The notes: generated from the letters alone by a model not told the origin. Positions 1-6,903 are shown, counted from the stretch's first letter. The stretch is DNA of 6,903 bases from RBG-16-66-20 sp049651845 (GCA_049651845.1 JBASCW010000148.1:1-6903), one strand, 5' to 3'. Program-made: numbers and translations.

Positions 1-39
1 CGCGAGGCGCTGCGCGAGCGCGGCAGGGGAGAGCGCTGA
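1..39 (+). CDS. hflK: HflK, C-terminal end only (partial)
   Basis: Only the last 12 codons and the TGA stop are in the window, reading REALRERGRGER. A short arginine- and glutamate-rich tail is typical of the HflK C-terminus. The TGA shares its final A with the ATG of the next gene, which is clearly hflC, and hflK-hflC adjacency is nearly universal in Proteobacteria. HflK pairs with HflC to form a large membrane-anchored SPFH cage that surrounds and modulates the FtsH protease. The assignment rests mainly on position, because 12 residues are too few to identify a protein by themselves. Confidence 0.8.
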   Translation, partial: REALRERGRGER

Positions 40-929
40 TGAGAGTGCTGGGACCCGCTCTTGCGGTCGTGCTCGCGCTGCTGGTGCTCGCGACCTCCAC
101 GCTGTTCAGCGTCGACCAGCGCCAGAACGCGATCATCTTCCAGCTCGGCGAGGTGAAGGACGTGGTCACCAAGCCCGGCCTGCACTTCAAGTGGCCGCTG
201 CTGCAGAACGTGCGCCACTTCGACATGCGCATCCTCACCTTCGACGACGCCGAGCCGCTGCGCTTCATCACCTCGGAGAAGAAGCCGGTGCTGGTGGACT
301 CGTTCGTCAAGTGGCGCATCATCGACGTCAAGCAGTTCTACGTTTCGGTGCAGGGCGACGAATTCCGCGCCGCGACGCGCCTCAAGCAGACCATCTCGGG
401 CGGCCTGCAGAACGAGTTCAACAAGCGCACGGTGCACGAGGTGGTCTCGGGCGAGCGCGACAAGATCATGGAGGACGTGCGCGACAAGGCCGACCAGGAA
501 CTGCGCCGCGACCTCGGCGTGGAGATCGTCGACGTGCGCCTCAAGCGCGTCGACCTGCCGCAGGAGGTGAGCGAGTCGGTCTACCGGCGCATGGAGGCCG
601 AGCGCAAGCGCATCGCCAACGAGCTGCGCTCGACCGGCTCGGCGGAAGCCGAGCGCATCCGCGCCGACGCCGACCGGCAGCGCGAGGTGGTGCTCGCGGA
701 AGCCTACCGCGACGCGCAGAAGATCAAGGGCGAGGGCGACGCCAAGGGCGCAGCGATCTACGCCGCCGCGTTCTCGCAGAACCCGGAGTTCTTCGCCTTC
801 TACCGCTCGATGGAGGCCTACAAGGCGAGCTTCCGCAGCAAGTCGGACATGGTGGTGCTCGAGCCCAACTCGGACTTCTTCCGCTACCTGCGCGACGCCA
901 CAGGAAAACAGGCGCCCGGAAAGAGATGA
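39..929 (+). CDS. hflC: HflC, SPFH/band 7 protein, FtsH modulator
   Basis: This 296-residue protein has one N-terminal signal-anchor helix (about residues 5-24) followed by a band 7/SPFH domain. Family features include SVDQRQNAIIFQLGEV at about 24-39, KPGLHFKWPLLQNV, and the VDSFVKWRI block. From about residue 180 to 240 a charged, alanine- and glutamate-rich helix (MEAERKRIANELR, then AEAERIRADADRQRE) forms the coiled-coil wall of the HflKC assembly. The end, SDMVVLEPNSDFFRYL, is a typical HflC C-terminus. Known family role: HflC and HflK form an inner-membrane complex facing the periplasm that limits FtsH access to membrane substrates. The start ATG overlaps the hflK stop by one base, and GGGGAG at 26-31 can act as Shine-Dalgarno, so the pair is probably translationally coupled. 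The length is normal for betaproteobacterial HflC and shorter than the E. coli protein, which has a longer C-terminal region. Confidence 0.97.
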   Translation: MRVLGPALAVVLALLVLATSTLFSVDQRQNAIIFQLGEVKDVVTKPGLHFKWPLLQNVRHFDMRILTFDDAEPLRFITSEKKPVLVDSFVKWRIIDVKQFYVSVQGDEFRAATRLKQTISGGLQNEFNKRTVHEVVSGERDKIMEDVRDKADQELRRDLGVEIVDVRLKRVDLPQEVSESVYRRMEAERKRIANELRSTGSAEAERIRADADRQREVVLAEAYRDAQKIKGEGDAKGAAIYAAAFSQNPEFFAFYRSMEAYKASFRSKSDMVVLEPNSDFFRYLRDATGKQAPGKR

Positions 930-935
930 GGGGCG

Positions 936-1124
936 ATGGGCACCACGCTGCTGATGGCGGTCGCCCTGATGCTGGTGATCGAGGGCCTGTTCCCGTTCCT
1001 CGCGCCTAGCGCCTGGCGCGAGACCTTCCGCCGCCTGATGCAGCTCTCCGACGGGCAGATCCGCTTCTTCGGCCTGACGGCGATGCTCGCCGGGCTGCTG
1101 CTGCTCGCGCTCACGAGAATCTGA
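936..1124 (+). CDS. DUF2065 (YjeT-like) small membrane protein
   Basis: This 62-residue protein has two hydrophobic segments (about 3-22 and 44-60) joined by a short polar loop containing WRETFRRLMQLSDGQIRFFG. The pattern of a first helix ending in LVIEGLFPFLAP, then W..., then L...QIR..G and a second helix matches the DUF2065 family, whose E. coli member YjeT also lies just after hflC and before purA. Its biochemical role is unknown. Its persistent place between hflC and the next gene suggests, as inference, a link with the HflKC membrane complex. GAGGGG at 928-933 overlaps the hflC stop and is close to the ATG. The following hisZ starts 3 nt after its stop, so it is an internal cistron of the operon. 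Confidence 0.9.
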   Translation: MGTTLLMAVALMLVIEGLFPFLAPSAWRETFRRLMQLSDGQIRFFGLTAMLAGLLLLALTRI

Positions 1125-1127
1125 GCC

Positions 1128-2089
1128 ATGCGCTGGCTGCTGCCCGAGCACATCGACGACGTGCTGCCCGACGAGGCGATGCGCATCGAAAGCCTGCGCC
1201 GGTCGATCCTGGATCTGTTCTTCAAGGCGAAATACGAGCTGGTGATGCCGCCGCTGGTCGAGTTCACCGACTCGCTGCTCACCGGTACCGGCCGCGACCT
1301 CGACCTGCGCACTTTCAAGCTGGTGGACCAGCTCTCGGGCCGCATGATGGGCGTGCGCGCCGACATCACGCCGCAGGTGGCACGCATCGACGCGCACCTG
1401 CTGAACCGCAAGGGAGTGACTCGGCTGTGCTACTGCGGCAGCGTGCTGCACGCGCGCCCCGCGACGCCCACCGCCACGCGCGAGCCGATCCAGATCGGCG
1501 CTGAGCTGTTCGGCGAGCGCGGCGTCGCCGGCGACCTGGAGATCCAGGGACTGCTGTGCCGCGCGCTCGCGGTCGCGGGCGTCAAGGGCGCGCGCATGGA
1601 CGTCGGCCACGTCGCGGTGTTCCGCTCGCTGGTGCAGGCCGCCGGCGTCGTCCGCGCGATGGAAGTGGAGCTTTTCGAGGCATTGCAGAAAAAGGACGTT
1701 CCGAGCTTGAAGGCCCTGACCAGGGGCCTCGATGCGAAGACGCGCTCCGCGCTGCTGCTGCTACCCGAGCTGTACGGGGATTCTTCCGTTCTGGAACTGG
1801 CGGGCCGGAAGCTGCCGGATCTGCCGGATCTGCAAAAGGCGCTCACCACGCTGCGAGCGCTCGCGAAGGCGTCGCCCGTGCCGCTCGGCTTCGACCTCGC
1901 CGAGTTGCGCGGCTACCACTACCACTCGGGCGTGGTGTTCGATGCCTACTGCGACGGTGTCGCCGGGCCCGTGGCGCGTGGCGGACGCTACGACGAGGTC
2001 GGCAAGGCCTTCGGCCGGCCGCGCGCGGCGACGGGATTCTCGATCGAGCTGCGCGAGCTGAGTTGCTCCATCAAGACCAGAAGGAAAAA

Positions 2090-2093
<4 letters not shown>
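1128..2093 (+). CDS. hisZ: HisZ, ATP phosphoribosyltransferase regulatory subunit (short C-terminus)
   Basis: HisZ is a catalytically inactive paralogue of histidyl-tRNA synthetase. It joins short-form HisG to make the active, histidine-inhibited ATP phosphoribosyltransferase, the first step of histidine synthesis. The class II fold is clear: N-terminal WLLPEHIDDVLPDEA, LTGTGRDLDLRTFKLVDQLSG (51-71), motif 2 region GVRADITPQVARIDAH (75-90), CGSVLHARP (103-111), REPIQIGAELFG (118-129), RGYHYHSGVVFDAY (261-274, the altered HisRS-specific motif), ARGGRYDEVG (283-292) and ATGFSIEL (301-308). The protein then ends at residue 321 with a basic tail, SIKTRRKK. From memory, betaproteobacterial HisZ is usually about 380-390 residues, so roughly 60 residues appear missing. 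Short HisZ forms exist in other phyla, so the core could still work. Its TGA overlaps the purA ATG (ATGA), leaving no room for a frameshifted tail. hisG itself is not in this window. Confidence 0.93.
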
Positions 2094-3384
<1,291 letters not shown>

Positions 3385-3385
<1 letters not shown>

Positions 3386-3421
3386 TCGCAAGCGGTGTTG
3401 CGCTGCAATAACCGCTTCGAC
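3385..3421 (+). terminator. Candidate hairpin at the end of the hflK-purA operon
   Basis: An imperfect stem starts at the last base of the purA TAG. GTCG (3385-3388) pairs with CGAC (3418-3421), AAGCGGT (3390-3396) pairs with ACCGCTT (3411-3417), and TTGC (3398-3401) pairs with GCAA (3405-3408) around a 3-nt loop. This gives about 15 bp with small bulges. There is no T-tract after it, so it could instead be a 3'-end stabilising hairpin or a site where Rho-dependent ends are trimmed back. The position at an operon end supports a transcript-end role. Confidence 0.45.
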
Positions 3422-3463
3422 TTGGCGTGGATCAATACCGGCCTACGTGATTCGCGGTATGTG
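3422..3463 (+). promoter_or_regulatory. Candidate FNR/ANR-type (Crp-Fnr family) promoter
   Basis: TTGGC-GTGG-ATCAA at 3422-3435 matches 8 of the 10 defined positions of the FNR/ANR consensus TTGAT-N4-ATCAA. The right half-site is perfect. A -10-like TATGTG lies at 3458-3463, putting a start near A3470, so the box centre is about 41.5 bp upstream. That is the class II activator spacing for this regulator family. The -10 match is weak (TAT only), as is common at activator-dependent promoters, and there is no good -35. The transcript would carry a leader of about 44 nt to the ATG at 3514. The box and spacing are seen in the sequence; regulation by an FNR-type protein is inferred. Confidence 0.5.
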
Positions 3464-3513
3464 GACGAGATGCAGAGCCGTAGCAGGCTGCGCAGACTCG
3501 TAAGGAGGCCCAT

Positions 3514-3708
3514 ATGTCCATGATCACGATCTTCGTCTTGATTGCGGCGTTTCTCGCCGCTGTATCGTTGTTCAATGGCATCACCTCGATGGCGCACGGC
3601 GGCAGCGAGGATCAGGGCGCAAGCCACTGGCTGATGTTCAAGCGCGTCGGCTGGCAGGCGTTGGCCTTGCTCTTCATCCTGTTCGCGCTGTTCGCCAATC
3701 TGGAATAG
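3514..3708 (+). CDS. Small two-helix membrane protein, HIG1/'twin transmembrane'-like
   Basis: This 64-residue protein has two hydrophobic helices (about 3-22 and 46-62) separated by a glycine- and charge-containing loop, HGGSEDQGASH. The second half, WLMFKRVGWQALALLF, follows the LM-x-x-R-V-x-x-Q-x-x-A-L pattern of bacterial HIG1-domain and 'twin transmembrane' small proteins. In mitochondria, HIG1-domain (Rcf1) proteins associate with cytochrome c oxidase. A link to respiratory complexes here is inference only. The start is well supported: TAAGGAGG at 3501-3508 is an almost perfect Shine-Dalgarno, 5 nt before the ATG. An FNR-type box upstream would fit oxygen-responsive expression. The gene stands alone after the purA operon and before a decayed response regulator. 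Alternative assignment: another uncharacterised two-helix family such as DUF2909. Confidence 0.75.
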   Translation: MSMITIFVLIAAFLAAVSLFNGITSMAHGGSEDQGASHWLMFKRVGWQALALLFILFALFANLE

Positions 3709-3740
3709 CGGCCCGGGCAGTTGCGCGCTGCGCCGGTTGT

Positions 3741-3754
3741 CGCCAAACTTGGCG
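3741..3754. promoter_or_regulatory. Perfect inverted repeat just before the response-regulator remnant
   Basis: CGCCAA-AC-TTGGCG is a perfect 14-bp palindrome ending one base before the ATG at 3756. As DNA it could be an operator; as RNA it would fold as a 5-bp stem with a 4-nt loop. No Shine-Dalgarno is visible between 3709 and 3755, so whatever translates the next reading frame does so without the usual signal. The function is unknown, and a palindrome of this size can arise by chance in GC-rich DNA. Confidence 0.3.
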
Positions 3755-3755
3755 C

Positions 3756-4027
3756 ATGAGCGGCACGATATTGCTGGTCGAGGACAATCCTGACGATGCC
3801 GAGCTGACGCGGCTAGCGCTGGAGCGCCTGAGGAAGGGCGCGCAGGTCGTGCATCTGACCGACGGCGCGCAGGCGCTGGATTTCCTGGGCGATGCGTCGC
3901 GCGCTGCTTCGCGTCGGCCGCCAACAGCTACGTGGTGAAGCCGGTCGAGCTCGAGGCCTACCTCGACAAGGTCTCGACGCTAGGCCGCTACTGGGACGAC
4001 ATCAATCACCCGCAGGCGGCGCGCTAG
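3756..4027 (+). pseudogene. Single-domain response regulator, internally deleted and frameshifted
   Basis: The first 45 residues (ILLVEDNPDDAELTRLALER, then VVHLTDGAQALDFLG) are the beta1-alpha1-beta2-alpha2 part of a Rcp1/CheY-like receiver, with the acidic pocket residues Glu9 and Asp10. In that frame translation ends at 3938 after unrelated residues. In another frame (codons in phase with 3920), the sequence continues as ANSYVVKPVELEAYLDKV, then GRYWDDINHPQAAR and TAG at 4025-4027. This is the beta5-alpha5 end with the conserved Lys-Pro (Lys codon 3938-3940). The roughly 50-60 residues that should lie between, including the phospho-acceptor Asp on beta3 and the Thr/Ser on beta4, are absent, and the two parts are out of frame. 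A 6-bp direct repeat, GCGTCG at 3894-3899 and 3911-3916, lies at the junction. The remnant cannot act as a phospho-receiver. Either it is a true deletion or, less likely, an assembly error. Confidence 0.85.
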
Positions 4028-4055
4028 CGGCGCTTGCGCGCGCGCGGGCGCCTAG
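4024..4055. terminator. Weak candidate bidirectional hairpin between convergent genes
   Basis: GGCGC (4029-4033) pairs with GCGCC (4048-4052), and CTA (4024-4026) can pair with TAG (4053-4055) beyond a 2-nt bulge. The loop is an alternating GC run. It sits exactly between the stops of the plus-strand response-regulator remnant and the minus-strand yaeQ and includes bases of both stop codons. There is no T-tract on either side, so termination is only a suggestion. Confidence 0.25.
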
Positions 4056-4594
4056 TCTTCGATCGGAACCCGGTCTACTGCCCCTGCGAGGGTGTCGTCG
4101 CCGATCGACAGGTACAGGTGGCCGCCGGTCACCGATAGTCCGAACGCCATGCGCCTCTCTAGGCAGCGCACCAGAGCATCGATCAGCGCCCGGTCGATCG
4201 CGTAAAGCTCGAGCGCATCGGCGCGGTGGATGCGCTCGCCGGCGAGCAGCTTGCGCAGCTGCGTTTCGCCGTGGTGGCTGTAGACCGCCACGCGCGGCGC
4301 GGCCTTGGCGGCCTTGTGCAGGCGCGCGGCGTCGGGCGCGCCGACCTCGATCCAGGCGCGCAGCGCGCCGGTGAGGTCGCGCACGGCGATCGCCGGCTGC
4401 TCGGGCTCGGACAGGCCGCGCGAGAACGCGATGCCCTCGGCGTACTCCAGGCAGTAGGCGAGCACGCGCGTGAGCAGGTACTCGGCGGACTCGGAAGGAT
4501 GGCGCGCGGCCTTGAGCGCGAGCGTCTCGTAGACGCCGCGGTCGGCATCGGCGAGCGCAATCGAGAAGTTGTAGATCGTCGCGCTCAGCGCCAC
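4052..4594 (-). CDS. yaeQ: YaeQ family protein
   Basis: This 180-residue protein matches the length of E. coli YaeQ (181). Its N-terminus, ALSATIYNFSIALADADRGVYE, and the blocks LALKAARHPSESAEYLLTRVLAY, FSRGLSEPEQPAI, LRAWIEVGAPDAARLHKAAKAA and VAVYSHH follow the family closely. Known of the family: structures show a compact fold related to PD-(D/E)XK nucleases. The E. coli gene was linked to RfaH-dependent expression, but no activity is firmly assigned. The start is GTG (4592-4594 on the minus strand) and gives the expected N-terminus. GGGAG, 7 nt upstream, is the only Shine-Dalgarno candidate and lies within a predicted hairpin. The gene is 61 nt downstream of tRNA-Leu on the same strand with no clear promoter between them, so it may be read from the tRNA promoter. 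It converges with the response-regulator remnant. Confidence 0.93.
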   Translation of the reverse strand: MALSATIYNFSIALADADRGVYETLALKAARHPSESAEYLLTRVLAYCLEYAEGIAFSRGLSEPEQPAIAVRDLTGALRAWIEVGAPDAARLHKAAKAAPRVAVYSHHGETQLRKLLAGERIHRADALELYAIDRALIDALVRCLERRMAFGLSVTGGHLYLSIGDDTLAGAVDRVPIED

Positions 4595-4599
4595 GGGCG

Positions 4600-4624
4600 G
4601 GCTCCCGGGTTGTTTCCGGAAGCC
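4600..4624 (-). terminator. Hairpin between tRNA-Leu and yaeQ (tRNA 3' end or yaeQ leader)
   Basis: On the minus strand, GGCTTCCGG (4624-4616) pairs with CCGGGAGCC (4608-4600) as a 9-bp stem with one U-G wobble and a 7-nt loop. In plus-strand RNA the same position would be a C-A mismatch, so the fold favours the minus transcript. No T-tract follows. The stem holds the only yaeQ Shine-Dalgarno candidate (GGGAG), so it might damp yaeQ translation instead of ending the tRNA transcript. Confidence 0.35.
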
Positions 4625-4655
4625 GGAAGCGAAGGGTCGGGATGGATTAAACTAC

Positions 4656-4743
<88 letters not shown>

Positions 4744-4752
4744 AGGGGGCGA

Positions 4753-4781
4753 ATTCTAGTGTCTGCTCAACCGAGTGTCAA
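4753..4781 (-). promoter_or_regulatory. Sigma70 promoter of tRNA-Leu
   Basis: On the minus strand, TTGACA (4781-4776, perfect -35) is followed by exactly 17 bp and TAGAAT (4758-4753, 5 of 6 for the -10). The mature tRNA starts 10 nt later. The discriminator is C-rich (TCGCCCCCTT), as is usual for stringently controlled stable-RNA promoters. The -35 hexamer lies over the GTG start and second codon of the divergent rnr. Confidence 0.88.
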
Positions 4782-6745
4782 AGAAGAAACACGCTGATTC
4801 ACGACCGACGCGCGCCGTCGTTACGGGCCGTTCCGAAGGACGCGCCACGGGGCGCGTGGAGGGCCATCCGGACGGCCACGGCTTTCTGATCCCGGACGAT
4901 CCGAGCGCGCCGTGGATCGCGCTTTCCGCGGCCGAGATGCGCCAGGTGCTGCGCGGCGACCGCGCCACGGTGCGGCTGCTCGGCACCGATGCGCGCGGCC
5001 GGCCCACGGGCGAGATCGTCGAAGTTCTCGAGCGCAGCAACCGCCGCATCGTCGGCCGCCTGCACAAGGAGCACGGCGTGCTGTTCCTCGTTCCCGAAGA
5101 CCGGCGCATGCCGCTCGACATCCTGATCCCGGCCGACCAGGCCGGGCGCGCGAAGGCGGGCCAGGTCGCGACCGTGGAGCTGGTGGCGCAGCCCTCCAGG
5201 CACGCGCAGCCGATCGGCCGCGTGGTCGAGGTGCTCGGCGCCTACGCCGACCCCGGCATGGAGATCGAGATCGCGCTGCGCAAGTTCGACCTGCCGCACG
5301 AGTTCTCGAAGAAGGCGCTCGCGCTCGCGCGCGCGATGCCGGAGCAGGTGCGCGACGAGGACTGGAAGAAGGTTGCGCCGGGCCGGCGGGATCTGCGCCA
5401 GCTGCCGTTCGTCACCATCGACGGCGAGACGGCGAAGGACTTCGACGACGCGGTGCACGCGGTGCCCGAAGGCAAGGGCTTTCGCCTGCGCGTGGCGATC
5501 GCCGACGTGAGCCACTACGTGCGCCACGGCGATGCGCTCGACCGCGACGCGCGCGAGCGCGGCACTTCGGTCTACTTCCCGCGGCGCGTGATCCCGATGC
5601 TGCCGGAGAAGCTCTCCAACGGCCTGTGCTCACTCAATCCGAACGTCGACCGGCTGGCGATGGTCTGCGACATGGCGATCACGCCGGCGGGCAAGGTGGC
5701 GCGCTACGAGTTCTACGCGGCGGTGTTCCGCTCGCATGCGAGGCTGACCTATACGAAGGTCTGGCATCAGCTCTCTTCAAATTCTGCTTCTGAAGAACTG
5801 CAGACCCTCTATCAGGTCTATGAGGCGCTGGCGCGCGAACGCGAGCGCCGCGGCGCGATCGACTTCGAATCGGTCGAGACGAAGATGGAGTTCGACGCGC
5901 GCGGCAAGATCCTGCGCATCGTGCCCGAGCCGCGCAACGAGGCGCACCGTCTGATCGAGGAGTGCATGCTCGCGGCCAACGTCTGCGCGGGCGATTTCCT
6001 CTCCTCGCGCGGGCACGCGGCGCTGTACCGCGTGCACGACGTGCCGGCGCCGGAGAAGGTGCACGCGCTGCGCGACTTCCTCGCCGAGCTCGGCCTGCAC
6101 CTGCCCGGCGGCGAGTCACCCAAGCCGAAGGACTATGCGCAGCTGCTCGCCAAAATCCGCCAGCGGCCCGACTTCGCGCTGCTGCAGACCATCCTGCTGC
6201 GCTCGATGAAGCAGGCGGTCTACACGCCCGAGAATCTCGGCCACTTCGGCCTCGCGTTCGACGCCTACGTGCATTTCACCTCGCCGATCCGGCGCTACCC
6301 GGACCTGCTGGTGCACCGCGCGATCAAGGCCGCGCTCGCGAACCAGAAGTACGCCGGCGTCGACTGGGAAGAGCTGGGCCGCCACTGCTCGGAGACCGAG
6401 CGGCGCGCCGACGACGCGAGCCGCGATGTGGAGAGCTGGCTGAAGTGCTTCTACATGCAGGATCACGTCGGCGAAACCTTCGCGGGCACCATCACCGGCG
6501 TCACCGCCTTTGGGCTGTTCGTGATGCTGGACGACTACTACGTGGACGGCCTGGTGCACATCTCCGAGCTCGGGCGCGACTACTTCCGCTTCGAGGCCAA
6601 CCGCCACCTGCTGCTCGGCGAGCGCACCGGCCAGCGCTTCCGCCTCGCCGACCGCATCAGGGTGAAGCTGGTGCGCGTCGACCTCGAGACGCGCAAGATC
6701 GACCTCGTGCCGGCGGACGGCGAGGGCCGGCGGCGGCGGGCATGA
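4775..6745 (+). CDS. rnr: RNase R, 3'-5' exoribonuclease
   Basis: RNase R degrades structured RNA processively from the 3' end and acts in mRNA decay, rRNA quality control and tmRNA maturation. In the 656 residues: cold-shock domains at about 25-90 (GHPDGHGFLIPDD) and 92-155 (VGRLHKEHGVLFLVPEDRR); the RNB catalytic domain at about 200-525 with IDGETAKDFDDA (215-226), in which Asp216, Asp222, Asp224 and Asp225 are the metal ligands; and HFTSPIRRYPDLLVHR (500-515). The S1 domain is at about 564-645 (VGETFAGTITGVTAFGLFV, then VDGLVHISELG). It is shorter than E. coli RNase R (813) because it lacks the N-terminal helix-turn-helix region and nearly all the basic C-terminal tail, ending GRRRRA. The GTG start is the only normal start codon between the upstream stop (4757-4759) and the first cold-shock domain, but no Shine-Dalgarno precedes it. 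The end overlaps rlmB by 4 nt. A local AT-rich patch at about 5767-5825 encodes a variable segment. Confidence 0.96.
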   Translation: MSKKKHADSRPTRAVVTGRSEGRATGRVEGHPDGHGFLIPDDPSAPWIALSAAEMRQVLRGDRATVRLLGTDARGRPTGEIVEVLERSNRRIVGRLHKEHGVLFLVPEDRRMPLDILIPADQAGRAKAGQVATVELVAQPSRHAQPIGRVVEVLGAYADPGMEIEIALRKFDLPHEFSKKALALARAMPEQVRDEDWKKVAPGRRDLRQLPFVTIDGETAKDFDDAVHAVPEGKGFRLRVAIADVSHYVRHGDALDRDARERGTSVYFPRRVIPMLPEKLSNGLCSLNPNVDRLAMVCDMAITPAGKVARYEFYAAVFRSHARLTYTKVWHQLSSNSASEELQTLYQVYEALARERERRGAIDFESVETKMEFDARGKILRIVPEPRNEAHRLIEECMLAANVCAGDFLSSRGHAALYRVHDVPAPEKVHALRDFLAELGLHLPGGESPKPKDYAQLLAKIRQRPDFALLQTILLRSMKQAVYTPENLGHFGLAFDAYVHFTSPIRRYPDLLVHRAIKAALANQKYAGVDWEELGRHCSETERRADDASRDVESWLKCFYMQDHVGETFAGTITGVTAFGLFVMLDDYYVDGLVHISELGRDYFRFEANRHLLLGERTGQRFRLADRIRVKLVRVDLETRKIDLVPADGEGRRRRA

Positions 6746-6903
6746 GCGGCACCGAGCGCGTCGTCTTCGGCTTTCACGCGGTGCTCGCGCGCCTGCGCGC
6801 GGATCCGAAGTCGGTGCTCGAGGTGTTCCTGGACGAATCGCGCCGCGACGCGCGCGCGCGCGACTTCGCCGCGCAGGTCGAGCGCGCGGGCGCGCGGCTG
6901 CTG
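6742..6903 (+). CDS. rlmB: RlmB, 23S rRNA (guanosine-2'-O)-methyltransferase, N-terminal part
   Basis: The first 54 codons are present and the gene continues past the window. MSGTERVVFGFHAVLARLRADP, followed by VLEVFLDESRRDARARDF and ERAGARLL, is the substrate-binding N-terminal domain of SpoU/TrmH-family methyltransferases (the VFGFHAVLARL segment is characteristic). RlmB 2'-O-methylates G2251 of 23S rRNA in the peptidyl-transferase P-loop. The SPOUT catalytic domain with its knot lies outside the window. The ATG overlaps the rnr stop (ATGA), implying cotranscription and coupled translation with rnr, an arrangement common in Proteobacteria. A 14-nt alternating CG run at 6849-6862 lies within the coding sequence and reads in frame as Ala-Arg repeats. 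Confidence 0.93.
   Translation, partial: MSGTERVVFGFHAVLARLRADPKSVLEVFLDESRRDARARDFAAQVERAGARLL

Noticed and set aside
1556..2089. In-frame upstream extension of purA through hisZ
   Set aside because: The frame is open by chance. The translated extension is Arg/Ala/Gly-rich with no family pattern, while the ATG at 2090 gives the exact PurA N-terminus and has a good ribosome-binding site.
4756..4774. Tail of tRNA-Leu as a phage or island attachment site
   Set aside because: No duplicated tRNA 3' end, integrase or phage gene is present, and the tRNA 3' side leads directly into yaeQ.
4799..6777. Several minus-strand and alternate-frame open frames over rnr
   Set aside because: The RNase R reading is supported by all its domains and catalytic residues, and the others have low-complexity Arg/Ala-rich translations.
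6849..6862. Alternating CG run as possible Z-DNA or regulatory repeat
   Set aside because: It reads in frame as Ala-Arg codons inside rlmB and is expected at this GC content.

Overview
The window is GC-rich chromosomal DNA with dense coding and G/C-dominated third codon positions. Three things suggest a betaproteobacterium: the gene order hflK-hflC-DUF2065-hisZ-purA, a HisRS-like HisZ regulatory subunit of the betaproteobacterial type, and the downstream rnr-rlmB pair. No genus can be named from the sequence alone.

Layout: (1) 1-3385, plus strand, is a tightly packed operon. It holds the last codons of hflK, then hflC (membrane-bound partner of HflK that modulates the FtsH protease), a two-helix DUF2065/YjeT-like protein, hisZ (regulatory subunit for a short-form HisG ATP phosphoribosyltransferase) and purA (adenylosuccinate synthetase). 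Three of the four junctions (hflK-hflC, DUF2065-hisZ, hisZ-purA) overlap or lie within 3 nt, and the fourth is 6 nt. HisZ stops soon after its ATGFS motif and seems to lack the C-terminal tail I expect in betaproteobacterial homologues. (2) 3386-4027 looks accessory: a hairpin directly after purA, a candidate FNR/ANR-type box with a suitably placed -10, a 64-residue two-helix protein resembling HIG1-type 'twin transmembrane' proteins, and the remains of a single-domain response regulator whose middle, including the phospho-acceptor Asp, is gone. (3) 4052-4742, minus strand, holds yaeQ and an upstream tRNA-Leu(CAG). (4) 4775-6903, plus strand, holds rnr (RNase R) overlapping by 4 nt with rlmB, which runs off the window. 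RNase R and the RlmB 23S rRNA methyltransferase are a common RNA-metabolism pair.

The tRNA gene has a near-consensus sigma70 promoter (TTGACA, 17 bp, TAGAAT on the minus strand). Its -35 hexamer falls in the first codons of the divergent rnr, so tRNA transcription and rnr translation initiation are packed into about 40 bp.

Most of the window is ordinary housekeeping sequence. I see no phage, IS, CRISPR or defence system, and nothing I would call an undescribed system. The points worth checking are the short HisZ, the FNR-type promoter with its HIG1-like gene, the gutted receiver, and the compact tRNA-Leu/rnr intergenic region.
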